The translations under genes and the position numbers were made by a program. From NCBI GenBank assembly GCA_025353985.1, contig JANXNT010001040.1, positions 1 through 8,874 of the forward strand: a stretch of 8,874 nt of DNA, given 5' to 3'. The notes beneath the pieces were generated by a model. The model was not told the origin of the DNA, did not search any database, and was given only the letters and a program-made list of their open reading frames with translations. Shown here in pieces: positions 1 through 7,244 of this stretch (its first letter is position 1; each line of letters begins with the position of its first letter). The stretch is from Limnoglobus sp. Lineage in GTDB: Bacteria; Planctomycetota; Planctomycetia; Gemmatales; Gemmataceae.

Positions 1-16
1 AACAATCGATATGCGC

Positions 17-50
17 AAAAAGCCCGCGAACTATGCAGTCCGCAGGCTTT
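17..50 (-). terminator. Intrinsic terminator of rpmA
   Basis: On the minus strand a 10-bp stem (41-50 paired with 19-28) encloses a 12-nt loop and runs into five T residues (21 down to 17). One pair (25 with 44) is a G-U wobble in minus-strand RNA but a C-A mismatch in plus-strand RNA, which points to minus-strand transcription. It starts 24 nt past the rpmA stop codon, where an intrinsic terminator is expected. Confidence 0.75.
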
Positions 51-74
51 CGTATGTTGGAAATCGTCGTTCGA

Positions 75-341
75 TCAAGCGACAGTGGCCGGCACTTCAA
101 TCGGCTTGACGTTGACCTTACGGCCCTGGTTGCTGAAGTACACCGTACCGGGTGCCATCGCGAACAGCGTGTCGTTCTTGGCGCGCTTCACGTTGGCACC
201 GGGGTGCCATTTCGTGCCGCACTGAAGGACGATGATCGCGCCAATCGTGACGCTTTCGCCCGCATACTTCTTGATGCCTCGGCGCTTGGAGTTCGAATCG
301 CGGCCGTTTCGAACAGAGCCTTGGCCCTTTTTATGTGCCAT
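75..341 (-). CDS. rpmA: 50S ribosomal protein L27
   Basis: This 88-aa protein is bacterial ribosomal protein L27, a large-subunit protein whose flexible N-terminus reaches the peptidyl-transferase centre and helps position tRNA. The N-terminus MAHKKGQGSVRNGRDSNSKR is the L27 signature, followed by the conserved GTKWHPG and the DTLFAMAPGTVYF core. Length is normal for the family. It begins directly at MAHKK, with no cleavable N-terminal extension of the Firmicutes type. The start is ATG at 339-341; an open frame continues upstream to 518, but that extension has no L27 similarity. A strong Shine-Dalgarno (GGGAGG, 9 nt before ATG) and a promoter at 389-416 confirm the short start. The usual upstream partner rplU (L21) is absent here; the upstream gene is an unrelated giant coiled-coil protein. 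Identification is very secure. Confidence 0.98.
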   Translation of the reverse strand: MAHKKGQGSVRNGRDSNSKRRGIKKYAGESVTIGAIIVLQCGTKWHPGANVKRAKNDTLFAMAPGTVYFSNQGRKVNVKPIEVPATVA

Positions 342-350
342 AACTAGTGG

Positions 351-356
351 CCTCCC
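351..356 (-). promoter_or_regulatory. Shine-Dalgarno site of rpmA
   Basis: The minus strand reads GGGAGG, then 9 nt, then the rpmA ATG. It is the clearest ribosome binding site in the window and decides the L27 start against the longer open frame. The other three genes have weak sites or none visible. Confidence 0.8.
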
Positions 357-388
357 GTCGTGGGTGCAGGATATCTCTTGGATAGCGC

Positions 389-416
389 ATTGTAGGAATC
401 GAGCAAACGGGGTCAA
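389..416 (-). promoter_or_regulatory. Sigma70-type promoter of rpmA
   Basis: On the minus strand TTGACC (411-416, 5/6 to the -35 consensus) and TACAAT (389-394, 5/6 to the -10 consensus) are separated by 16 bp. Transcription would start near 382 and give a leader of about 40 nt carrying the Shine-Dalgarno. The promoter lies entirely in the 100-nt gap after the stop of the upstream pseudokinase gene, so rpmA need not depend on read-through. Confidence 0.7.
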
Positions 417-441
417 GCTTCTCTCGCACGTTTTGCTGTCA

Positions 442-3400
442 TCACGCCGTTTGCCGAAGCGCGACGGGCATATCGGGCGAGTTTTCACCGGCGAAGCGTA
501 CGACCTTCTCCCATGCATCCGACGGGCACGGGTTCGACTCCGCGAGCCGGGCGAGGTCGCGTAGCAAGTCGGAAGTATCCGCGTACGGGCGGTCGATGGC
601 GACCACGTCGCCCATCGGCGATTCGGAGCCGATCTCGAGGCGGCGAATCACTGCGGTCAGTTCGGCGGGGAACGGCTTCGAGCGTGCGCCTTTGCGACGA
701 GAACCGAGTTGCGACCAGACGAATGCAACTTGGCCCAAGCCGCGTAGATCGGCGGATGGCGGCAAGTCGGTCGATGACATCGCGTTCGGCGTCAGCCACG
801 ATGGCTCGCCGAAACCCAGGATTTTCAGCGTGCCATCGGCGGTCAGCACGAACGATTCGGGGATCAGTCGGCCGTGAACGAGGCCCGCTTTGTGCGCGTG
901 GTGCAGCCCCTTCGCGGCTTCGTTCAATAAGCGTAACCAGACCCCTGCGGTTGCGGCGGCGGGTGGCCAATCGGCGGACGACAACCCGGACACCCACTCT
1001 TGCAGCGCCGCCGGACGACGTTGCACGTCGAGCACTTCCATCGTGTTCGCGAGGTTCGGATGGCCCGCACCGATCATCGCGCTGAAGCGTTGGCGGAAAT
1101 CGTTCGCGTTCGCCATCTCGTTTTCGCTGAGTTGTCGCAGCACGTAGACGCCGCGCGTCGGTCCGTTGGCACGGCTCGGGTCGAACACGCGATACACGGT
1201 TTCTTTCGCCGTCGTGCGCACGCGATCGACGACGCGGAACCGCCCGAGAATCAGCCCTTCGAGGTTGCCCGCTTCGATCAGTGCGAGTTGGTAAAGCGTC
1301 ACCGCGCCGCTGGCGAGCAACACTTGCCGTAACGAGCGTCGTTGGCGTTGAGCCTCGGAATTCAGGGCATTTAGCGTCGGTTCGTCTAATAATCCGCGCG
1401 AACGCAGCAGTTCGCCGAGCTGCACGTCGCCGGGTTCCGTATCGGTGGGGCGTGCCAGTTCGAGCGATTTCGAAGGTTCGAGATTTCGCGCGGCGGCATT
1501 GGCGAACGACTGCGGCGCACTCGGCAGATCGGTTTCGTCGACCGTGCGACCCGCAGCGAGTTCTCGCAATTTGCGTCGGTACCAATCGCGCATATCGCCG
1601 AGGTGCCGTTCCATTTCGGAACGCTTTTCGGCAACGAGTTTCCGCTCCTGACGCAGCTCCGTCGCTTGTCTTGCGATTTCTTCGTTCGCCGCCCGCGTTT
1701 GCTCGGCGAGGGCTTCCAACTCCGCTTGTTTCTGTTCGACACGCGACTCCGATTGGCCCATTCCCTGGCGGAGTTCGCCGACCTTCGCTTGCCATTCGAC
1801 AAGCTGCTGACGGAACCCTGTCACTGCCACACGCTGTTCCGCACGGGTGCGTTCGAGTTCTTCTTCGCGCAAGCGGATTCGCTCCGATTCTTGGCGAAGG
1901 TTGCCTCGCGCCGCATCGAGTTCTTCGCGCGTTTGCTTGGCGTAAACTTGCAGTTCCGATAGTTGCCCACGCAGCACGTCGCGTGCCCCAGACAGCTTGT
2001 TCAGGGCGGTCTGCGCCTTATCGTCGAGGTCCGGTGCCTGCCCGCGAAGTTCGGCGAAATGGGCGGCCACCCTCGTACGGAACGCCTCGGTTTGCTCCTG
2101 CGAATCGAGCGCCGTTTGCGCGGCCTGCGTGCGTTCGGCTTCCCATGCCGCACGCGCTTCGAACACCGCTTTCCGTTCGGCAGCAACGCTCTCGCCGACT
2201 TCCTTCAAGCGTGCCACTTGTCGCGCCAAAGTCACTTCGCGTTCACTCAATGCAGCCGCTTGTTTCTGAAGCTCTGCGGTCTGTTCGTCGCGTTCCTGTT
2301 GGCTCGTCGTGGCCGTCTGACCCTGGCGAAGTCGCTCCGCATCCCACTCGCTGCGCTGCCGGTCGAGTTCCGCTTGCAGTGCCGCAAACTCTTGCGTGCG
2401 GGCATCGACTTGCTTCGCCCGTTTCGACAGTTCATCCGCACGACGGCTGAGTTGATCTTGGAACGACAATCGTGCCGCATCGGTGTCGTTGAACGCCGCT
2501 TCCCGATCGCGCATCGCTTGGCGGTCCGTCTCTAAACGTGCCTGCAATTCCAGCATTTGCACCGCACGCGATTTCAGAATCGCGGCCTGTTCGGCAAACT
2601 CTGCTGAGCGCGTATCGAGGTCGATTTCCTTCTGGTGAATCCGCGCCTCGGCTGCAATCAGTTCGTCCTTTTGGCGTTGAATATCGTCGAGTGTTGCGGC
2701 GAGTAACGAGTTGCGTTCGAGCGACACCGTGTGCTGAACCGCGTGGTCATCGCGGATCGTTCCGAGTTCGGCGCGCACGTGTTCGGCATCGCGCAAACGG
2801 GCATCGAGTTCGGCTCGCGAATGCTCCAGCCGCACGCGGTCCGAAGCGAAGGTGGCGGCTTCATGGCGCATCTCTTCTTGCTGCCGGTCGAGCTTCGTTC
2901 GCAGTACCGCCAACACCGCTTGTTGCGCTTCGAGTTGCTCCGCACGTTCGGCCAAAACCCCCGATTCCGTCTCCAGATCCGTACGCCATTTCTCTAGCCG
3001 CGCACTCTCCGCTTTCAGCAGGTCTTGCTCGGAATCGGCGAGCTTCACCGTCTCTTCGAGTTCGCCCGAATTGCGTTGCAACAATTGGAAACGCTGGTCG
3101 ATTTCGGCCGCACGCGCCACGAGCGTCGAGTGGTGCGACTCGAGCGTTCCCAGCCAGCGATCGATGCGCAGCAGGTCTTCCTTGTGCTTCGCGCGCTCGA
3201 CATCGAGCGCGTCGCGATCCGCTTGCAGCATCGTTTCGCGACGCAGCAATTCGGCGGTGCGCTCGGCGTTGGCGGCTTCGGTTTCGCTTAAATATTCGTT
3301 GTGTTGGGCACGCTCGGAGTCGATACTGTTGCGTTCGACGTGCAGTTCGTCACGCAGCGAAACCGTCGTTTGGCGATGCAATTCGAGGTCGTTCTGCGCG

Positions 3401-4284
3401 GCGATCAGGCGCTCGCGGTGCGCGTGCAATTCGACCAGCCGCGGCTCGTACTCGCTCGCTTCTTTCTCGAATTGCACCCGACGTTCGACGATCTGCCGTT
3501 CGAGTTCCTGCACCTGCGTATCGAGCAGGTTGTCGGCTTCCAGCCGCTTGGCGGCGAGTTCTTTTTCGAGTGCCGCACGCGCTTCCGCAAACTGTTGGAT
3601 CTGCTCCTGTTCTCGTGCCAGCATCTCCGCTTCGCGTTCGCGAAAATCATCGACGTGTGGTGCTGCAATCACCGTTCGCGGCTTGTGGAGTTCGGCTTCG
3701 ATTTCCTGACGGTGCCGGTACCAGCGTACGCGATCTTCGTCGAGTTCGGCTCGTTCGCGTGCCAATTCGTCGCGTTGCCGCGCGAGCTCCGCGGCTTCTT
3801 TCTCGGCGGTCGATTCTTCCAGTCGTCGCAACTCGGCCACCACGGCATCGATGCGGCGTTCGACATTCGGCGCAACTTTCGCAGGTTCCTCGGCGATCTC
3901 AAGCGGCACGAGGCGCGGGTATAAGTACGTGCCGTTCGGCATCTGCACGACGATCTCCGCCGGGCCAGCCGAGATGCGGTCGCCGTGGCGAACGAACGAT
4001 GGCGTCGATCCGTTTAGCGGCTTGTCGTTGAGCAAAACGGTGGCGTTCGGCGCGAGTTTACGAACCCGGAGGCCATCGTCGGATTGCGTGAATTGACAGA
4101 CAACGGGTGGCACGTTCGATCCGCTGAGACGCAGATCGCAACCGGCCGCCCCGCCGATCAGAAACTCCTCCGCCGCCATCGGATATGACACAACGCGACC
4201 CGACCCGAGACGAATCTCGAGGCGCGTCGCATCCGCATCAAGGGGCGAAGCCTCGCGGCGCGGTATCGGAATAGGGGCGAGCAT
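442..4284 (-). CDS. Giant FHA-like / coiled-coil / pseudokinase protein
   Basis: Numbering is from ATG at 4284 (1280 aa). Residues about 21-114 resemble an FHA domain (FLIGGAAGCDLRL near 41-53, NATVLLN at 80-86), but the canonical phosphothreonine-binding residues are changed: GR reads GG (44-45) and the SxxH region reads VPPVVCQF (58-65). Residues about 135-910 are almost continuous coiled coil, very rich in E, R, A, L, Q. Residues 953-1022 form a pre-kinase module like that in the neighbouring kinase. Residues about 1016-1225 are a kinase fold with no glycine loop, Arg1050 in place of the ATP-binding Lys, HGR (1137-1139) in place of HRD and GFG (1157-1159) in place of DFG, so phosphotransfer is very unlikely. 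No signal peptide or membrane span is seen; it is probably a cytoplasmic rod-like scaffold. The frame opens at ATG 4401 (1319 aa), but those 39 extra codons have weaker third-position GC and lie outside the FHA-like fold, so 4284 is preferred. Neither start has a good Shine-Dalgarno. The biological role is unknown. Confidence 0.85.
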   Translation of the reverse strand: MLAPIPIPRREASPLDADATRLEIRLGSGRVVSYPMAAEEFLIGGAAGCDLRLSGSNVPPVVCQFTQSDDGLRVRKLAPNATVLLNDKPLNGSTPSFVRHGDRISAGPAEIVVQMPNGTYLYPRLVPLEIAEEPAKVAPNVERRIDAVVAELRRLEESTAEKEAAELARQRDELARERAELDEDRVRWYRHRQEIEAELHKPRTVIAAPHVDDFREREAEMLAREQEQIQQFAEARAALEKELAAKRLEADNLLDTQVQELERQIVERRVQFEKEASEYEPRLVELHAHRERLIAAQNDLELHRQTTVSLRDELHVERNSIDSERAQHNEYLSETEAANAERTAELLRRETMLQADRDALDVERAKHKEDLLRIDRWLGTLESHHSTLVARAAEIDQRFQLLQRNSGELEETVKLADSEQDLLKAESARLEKWRTDLETESGVLAERAEQLEAQQAVLAVLRTKLDRQQEEMRHEAATFASDRVRLEHSRAELDARLRDAEHVRAELGTIRDDHAVQHTVSLERNSLLAATLDDIQRQKDELIAAEARIHQKEIDLDTRSAEFAEQAAILKSRAVQMLELQARLETDRQAMRDREAAFNDTDAARLSFQDQLSRRADELSKRAKQVDARTQEFAALQAELDRQRSEWDAERLRQGQTATTSQQERDEQTAELQKQAAALSEREVTLARQVARLKEVGESVAAERKAVFEARAAWEAERTQAAQTALDSQEQTEAFRTRVAAHFAELRGQAPDLDDKAQTALNKLSGARDVLRGQLSELQVYAKQTREELDAARGNLRQESERIRLREEELERTRAEQRVAVTGFRQQLVEWQAKVGELRQGMGQSESRVEQKQAELEALAEQTRAANEEIARQATELRQERKLVAEKRSEMERHLGDMRDWYRRKLRELAAGRTVDETDLPSAPQSFANAAARNLEPSKSLELARPTDTEPGDVQLGELLRSRGLLDEPTLNALNSEAQRQRRSLRQVLLASGAVTLYQLALIEAGNLEGLILGRFRVVDRVRTTAKETVYRVFDPSRANGPTRGVYVLRQLSENEMANANDFRQRFSAMIGAGHPNLANTMEVLDVQRRPAALQEWVSGLSSADWPPAAATAGVWLRLLNEAAKGLHHAHKAGLVHGRLIPESFVLTADGTLKILGFGEPSWLTPNAMSSTDLPPSADLRGLGQVAFVWSQLGSRRKGARSKPFPAELTAVIRRLEIGSESPMGDVVAIDRPYADTSDLLRDLARLAESNPCPSDAWEKVVRFAGENSPDMPVALRQTA
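1219..1428 (-). other. Pre-kinase module of the pseudokinase (domain)
   Basis: Residues 953-1022 of the giant protein contain LLRSRGLLDEPTLNAL, then SGAVTLYQ, then LILGRFRVVDRV. The neighbouring kinase has the same order directly before its glycine loop: LRDCGLYSPAQLAIL, AAGLLTGYQ, LIGPYLVMDKIG. The shared G-L-x(4)-L, G-x-x-T-x-Y-Q and L-x-G-x-[FY]-x-V-x-D-[RK]-[IV] pattern supports homology of the two C-terminal regions. It marks where the coiled coil ends and the kinase-derived part begins. Confidence 0.6.
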
Positions 4285-4409
4285 AATCGAGGTCCGCGAT
4301 CCCTGCGGGTGGAGGATTGCGGGATTGGAACCCAAACTGCCAACCGCCACAAGCCCAAGTTCTGAAAGTGCCGATACCGCATAGCCTCTACGGAAATTCA
4401 TCGAGATTC

Positions 4410-4535
4410 GTTTAGCCGCGACGCGAAGGCTTTGCGTAGCGAAGCGCGGGGCGCGAAGTCACGGAACAATCGCGCACGGATCCGATACGCCGAGTCCCCG
4501 CGCTTCGCTCCGAAGACTACGCGGCGCGGCTAAAC
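4410..4535. repeat. Long imperfect inverted repeat, REP-like
   Basis: Arms 4410-4451 and 4496-4535 are imperfect reverse complements. Both carry GTTTAGCCGCG plus CGCG at the outer end (one mismatch between them) and a perfect 14-bp block, AGCGAAGCGCGGGG, at the inner end, with a short divergent stretch and a 2-nt length difference between blocks. The apex is 44 nt and includes the palindrome CGGATCCG (4477-4484). It fills most of the gap between the kinase stop and the pseudokinase start. No T-tract follows either arm, so it is not a standard intrinsic terminator. It could be a REP/MITE-like dispersed element, an mRNA-stabilising or attenuating hairpin, or a protein-binding site. From memory, similar GTTTAGCCGCG-type motifs occur between genes in Gemmata-like genomes, but this was not checked. 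Confidence 0.7.
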
Positions 4536-4626
4536 GCGGACGGGAGCGGATCGGTACCTACACGAATCGGGTAAAATCGTCGCGATCCTCGTTCACATGG
4601 CGGGTAACGGAGTCCGCGTATTGTAG

Positions 4627-7077
4627 CTACTTCTCGCCGATGAGTTTGTCGAACCAATCGTGTGCGTCTTCGGGTTCCCAATCGCCGGAGATCTTCATTC
4701 GGACTTGCGCGCCGTCGGGTTCGAACTCGCGGGAACTCTCGTTGCTGGCGATCTTGAGCACGAACGGCTTGATCGCGGGCAGGTGCTCTTCGATCTTCTT
4801 GTACAGCACGATGTTCGTGAAGTCTTGCAGCGTCTTTTCGCTCTTGCCGGTAATTTCGATGTCCACGTGGAAGCGGTCTTCGACGAGGCGAACCCGCGCG
4901 ACGAGGAACTCGATGCCGTATCGCGACAGCGTGTCGCCATCGGGGAACGCCCAGCGTCCCGTGGCCACGAACGTGGCAAACGGTCGGTTCGCATCGAGCG
5001 GATCGGGGAGCGCGGCCAGCAACATGTCGGACGCCGCATTTGGTCGCTTATTCTGCGAAGATCGTAACCACAGTTGGGTTAACCTGGTTTCATCATTCGA
5101 GATCGCATAGGCACGTTCGCCCAATATCGTCGCGCATATGCGTTGTTTGTTCAATAATGGGTAGATTACAAACGTCTGCTTTATGATAGATGTGAACAAT
5201 TTCGGATCGCGTTCGAAGTCGTTGATCCAGCTGCGGTTGAGGAAGTCGCCTTCTGCGATGGCGAAGAAACAGGACGGATCGCTGTTCACGACCGCGTAAA
5301 TGATTCGCTCGCACTTTCTCACATCGAAGCGGTAAAACGCCGCGAGTTTGTTGATCGCGGCCACGGATTTCGGCTGGATCGCCTGCTTCCATTTGGCCAT
5401 GTACGCTTCGGGGTGAACGACCATCGCGGCAGTCGTGGATTCGGGCAAGTTCCACGATGCCGGCACCAGGACGCCTTTGACTGGTTCGACCACAACGGGC
5501 TTCGTCGCCACGGGGGTCGGTAATGTCGTTTCGGGAGGCTTCGTGCCAGGCTTCAGCACGACAACCATGCCAACGACAATCAGCAATAGCGCGCCGGCGA
5601 TTGCGGAGAACATCGGCAGTTTGCTCTTCGGCTTCGGCTTTTTCGCGGGAACGGGCTTCGCCTTGAGTGGACGATTCCGTCGCGTTTCCTTCGAATCGTC
5701 GTTGTCCGCGTTCGTCGTGGCCCCGGCTACGGTCGTCGGGATCGTGCCCGAACTGTGGTCGGGGTGCCGCGGTTTCGGGATGCGAACCGCGTTTGCCGAG
5801 GGCAGGTTCCCGTCTGAATGCTCTGGCACCGCGACGACGCGAATCGCCTTTGCAGTCTTGCGTGAACGCATCGGCGCGGTCACGATCTCCGCTTCCGGGA
5901 TGTTCGCCGCATTGACCGTCAGCGTGACGACGGTGGTGCCATCGGGTACGCTCGCACCGCCGGTTGCGGCGGGCGTGGCGTAAACGTACGCTTCGCCTTC
6001 GAGCGACATTTCCGGTTCGGGAGCCGCATCGGGCGTGAAGCGAGCGAGTTGCGCCGCAACCTCCGTGCAAGTCTGAATGCGATCTTCGGGCTTCTTCGCC
6101 AGCAGTTTATCGATGATCCGCACGAGGTCGTACGGCGCGTCGGGGCGGATTTTGCGCAAGTCCGGCGGCGCGTCGAGTTGATGGCGGAGCAGCTTGTCGA
6201 TCGGCGAGCCTTCGGGGAACGGCGGGCGACCGGCGAGGAGGTAATAGAGCGTGCAACCGAGGCTGTAAATGTCCGCACGCGAATCGACCGTGCTCGAGTT
6301 TTTCGCTTGTTCCGGCGACATGTAATCCGGCGTACCAACGACGGTGCCATCGCGTGTCAGTTCGGTGCGCGAAACATCGTCGTCGTCGCTCAAAGAGCGA
6401 ATCAGGCCCATATCGAGGATTTTGATGTGTGCCACGCCGCCCGTATTCGGCAGCGCGCGTTCGCCGGAAACGAGCAAGTTCGACGGCTTAATATCGCGGT
6501 GAACGAACTCGCGATCGTGCGCATGTTGCAACCCGAGTGCGGTCTGACGGCCGTACTCGGCGACTTCGCAATAATGCAGTTGGCCGAATTCTTTCACGAG
6601 TCGCGCTAAGTCCGAGCCGTTCACGAACTCCATTGCCATGTAATGGCGGCCATCAGCTTCGTTGGCATCGTGGAGCGAAACGATATTCACGTGGTTGAGC
6701 GTCGCCGCCGCTGCGGCTTCGCGCTTGTAACGCCGCATGACGGTTTTGTTCGATAACAAGTGCGGCCGCACGACCTTGAGCGCCACGACGAGGCCGACCT
6801 TTAGCTGAATCGCCTTGTAAACCTTGCCCATCCCGCCTTCGCCGATCTTGTCCATCACCAGATACGGCCCGATTAAAATTTCGACGATGCGGTTAATCCG
6901 GACTTTCTTCGTCTGGTACCCCGTGAGCAGACCTGCCGCCCGTAGCTTTTCGGAGAGCGCAACGGGGTTGGCAATCAGTTCCAGTGTGAGTTCGTCGAGA
7001 ATCGCCAGTTGCGCGGGGGAATACAGGCCGCAATCGCGGAGCGCCTGAATGAGGTGTTCGGGAGTATTCCAATCCAT
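4627..7077 (-). CDS. Membrane-anchored Ser/Thr protein kinase
   Basis: This 816-aa Hanks-type (PknB-like) kinase phosphorylates Ser/Thr on protein substrates. Domains: pre-kinase module (about 6-77); kinase domain (about 72-350) with glycine loop GEGGMG (79-84), ATP-binding Lys101 in VALK, helix-C Glu120, HRDIKPSN with catalytic Asp195, metal-binding Asp222 in DMG (a DFG variant) and GTPDYMSPE (248-256). An acidic DDDD run follows the DMG segment. Next come a Pro/Lys-rich linker (about 350-487), one hydrophobic span (about 488-508) preceded by a Lys-rich stretch, and a C-terminal domain (about 510-816) predicted outside the cytoplasm. That domain is not a PASTA repeat, WD40 or TPR array. All catalytic residues are present, so it should be active. 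The start at ATG 7077 is preferred; a TTG at 7104 would add nine residues (SPRPPWPT after the initiator). It diverges from the GT-C-like gene and precedes the pseudokinase gene on the same strand, with a 342-nt gap. The ligand is unknown. Confidence 0.95.
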   Translation of the reverse strand: MDWNTPEHLIQALRDCGLYSPAQLAILDELTLELIANPVALSEKLRAAGLLTGYQTKKVRINRIVEILIGPYLVMDKIGEGGMGKVYKAIQLKVGLVVALKVVRPHLLSNKTVMRRYKREAAAAATLNHVNIVSLHDANEADGRHYMAMEFVNGSDLARLVKEFGQLHYCEVAEYGRQTALGLQHAHDREFVHRDIKPSNLLVSGERALPNTGGVAHIKILDMGLIRSLSDDDDVSRTELTRDGTVVGTPDYMSPEQAKNSSTVDSRADIYSLGCTLYYLLAGRPPFPEGSPIDKLLRHQLDAPPDLRKIRPDAPYDLVRIIDKLLAKKPEDRIQTCTEVAAQLARFTPDAAPEPEMSLEGEAYVYATPAATGGASVPDGTTVVTLTVNAANIPEAEIVTAPMRSRKTAKAIRVVAVPEHSDGNLPSANAVRIPKPRHPDHSSGTIPTTVAGATTNADNDDSKETRRNRPLKAKPVPAKKPKPKSKLPMFSAIAGALLLIVVGMVVVLKPGTKPPETTLPTPVATKPVVVEPVKGVLVPASWNLPESTTAAMVVHPEAYMAKWKQAIQPKSVAAINKLAAFYRFDVRKCERIIYAVVNSDPSCFFAIAEGDFLNRSWINDFERDPKLFTSIIKQTFVIYPLLNKQRICATILGERAYAISNDETRLTQLWLRSSQNKRPNAASDMLLAALPDPLDANRPFATFVATGRWAFPDGDTLSRYGIEFLVARVRLVEDRFHVDIEITGKSEKTLQDFTNIVLYKKIEEHLPAIKPFVLKIASNESSREFEPDGAQVRMKISGDWEPEDAHDWFDKLIGEK

Positions 7078-7116
7078 CGTGGGCCACGGAGGTCTGGGAG
7101 ACAAGCCTTTCGTTAC

Positions 7117-7132
7117 AAGTACGATTGTACTT
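7117..7132. promoter_or_regulatory. Perfect dyad in the divergent intergenic region, possible operator
   Basis: AAGTAC-GATT-GTACTT is a perfect 6-4-6 inverted repeat between the divergently transcribed kinase and GT-C-like genes. On the minus strand it contains TACAAT (7124-7129), a good -10 match 46 nt before the kinase ATG, although no convincing -35 lies 16-18 bp further up. A dyad over a possible -10 would suit a repressor site. A 12-bp dyad can occur by chance, so the call is tentative. Confidence 0.3.
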
Positions 7133-7244
7133 CTGAAAACGAACTATGCTCGCGAAAAATCGCACGCCGCACCGAGTTCGTCACCGTGAAGGGGCTACAC
7201 TCAGCGCTGGGGGCCGGAAACCAATCTGTATCGGAGCCGCTGTT

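Noticed and set aside
342..518. N-terminal extension of L27 to ATG 518
   Set aside because: It has no L27 similarity, overlaps the upstream gene, contains the rpmA promoter, and bypasses a strong Shine-Dalgarno at the standard MAHKK start.
485..1795. 436-codon minus-strand open frame overlapping the pseudokinase gene
   Set aside because: It is an out-of-frame shadow with extreme Arg content; the overlapping frame encodes the recognisable pre-kinase and kinase-like domains.
3669..3902. Short minus-strand frames inside the coiled-coil region as separate small genes
   Set aside because: They lie wholly within the intact long frame, have no ribosome binding sites and show shadow-type Arg/Ser-rich composition.
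1281..4031. Long plus-strand open frames (for example 1281-2450, 389 codons; 2538-4031, 497 codons) opposite the giant protein
   Set aside because: Their translations are Arg/Ala/Ser/Pro-rich with no recognisable domain. They are the antisense shadow of a GC-rich, coiled-coil gene with strongly biased codons.
4410..4535. Intrinsic terminator for the kinase gene
   Set aside because: The stem is long and GC-rich, but no T-run follows on the minus strand, so it is listed as an inverted repeat instead.
7191..7201. Plus-strand -10-like GGGGCTACACT upstream of TTG 7245
   Set aside because: No acceptable -35 hexamer lies 16-18 bp upstream, so it is not listed as a promoter.
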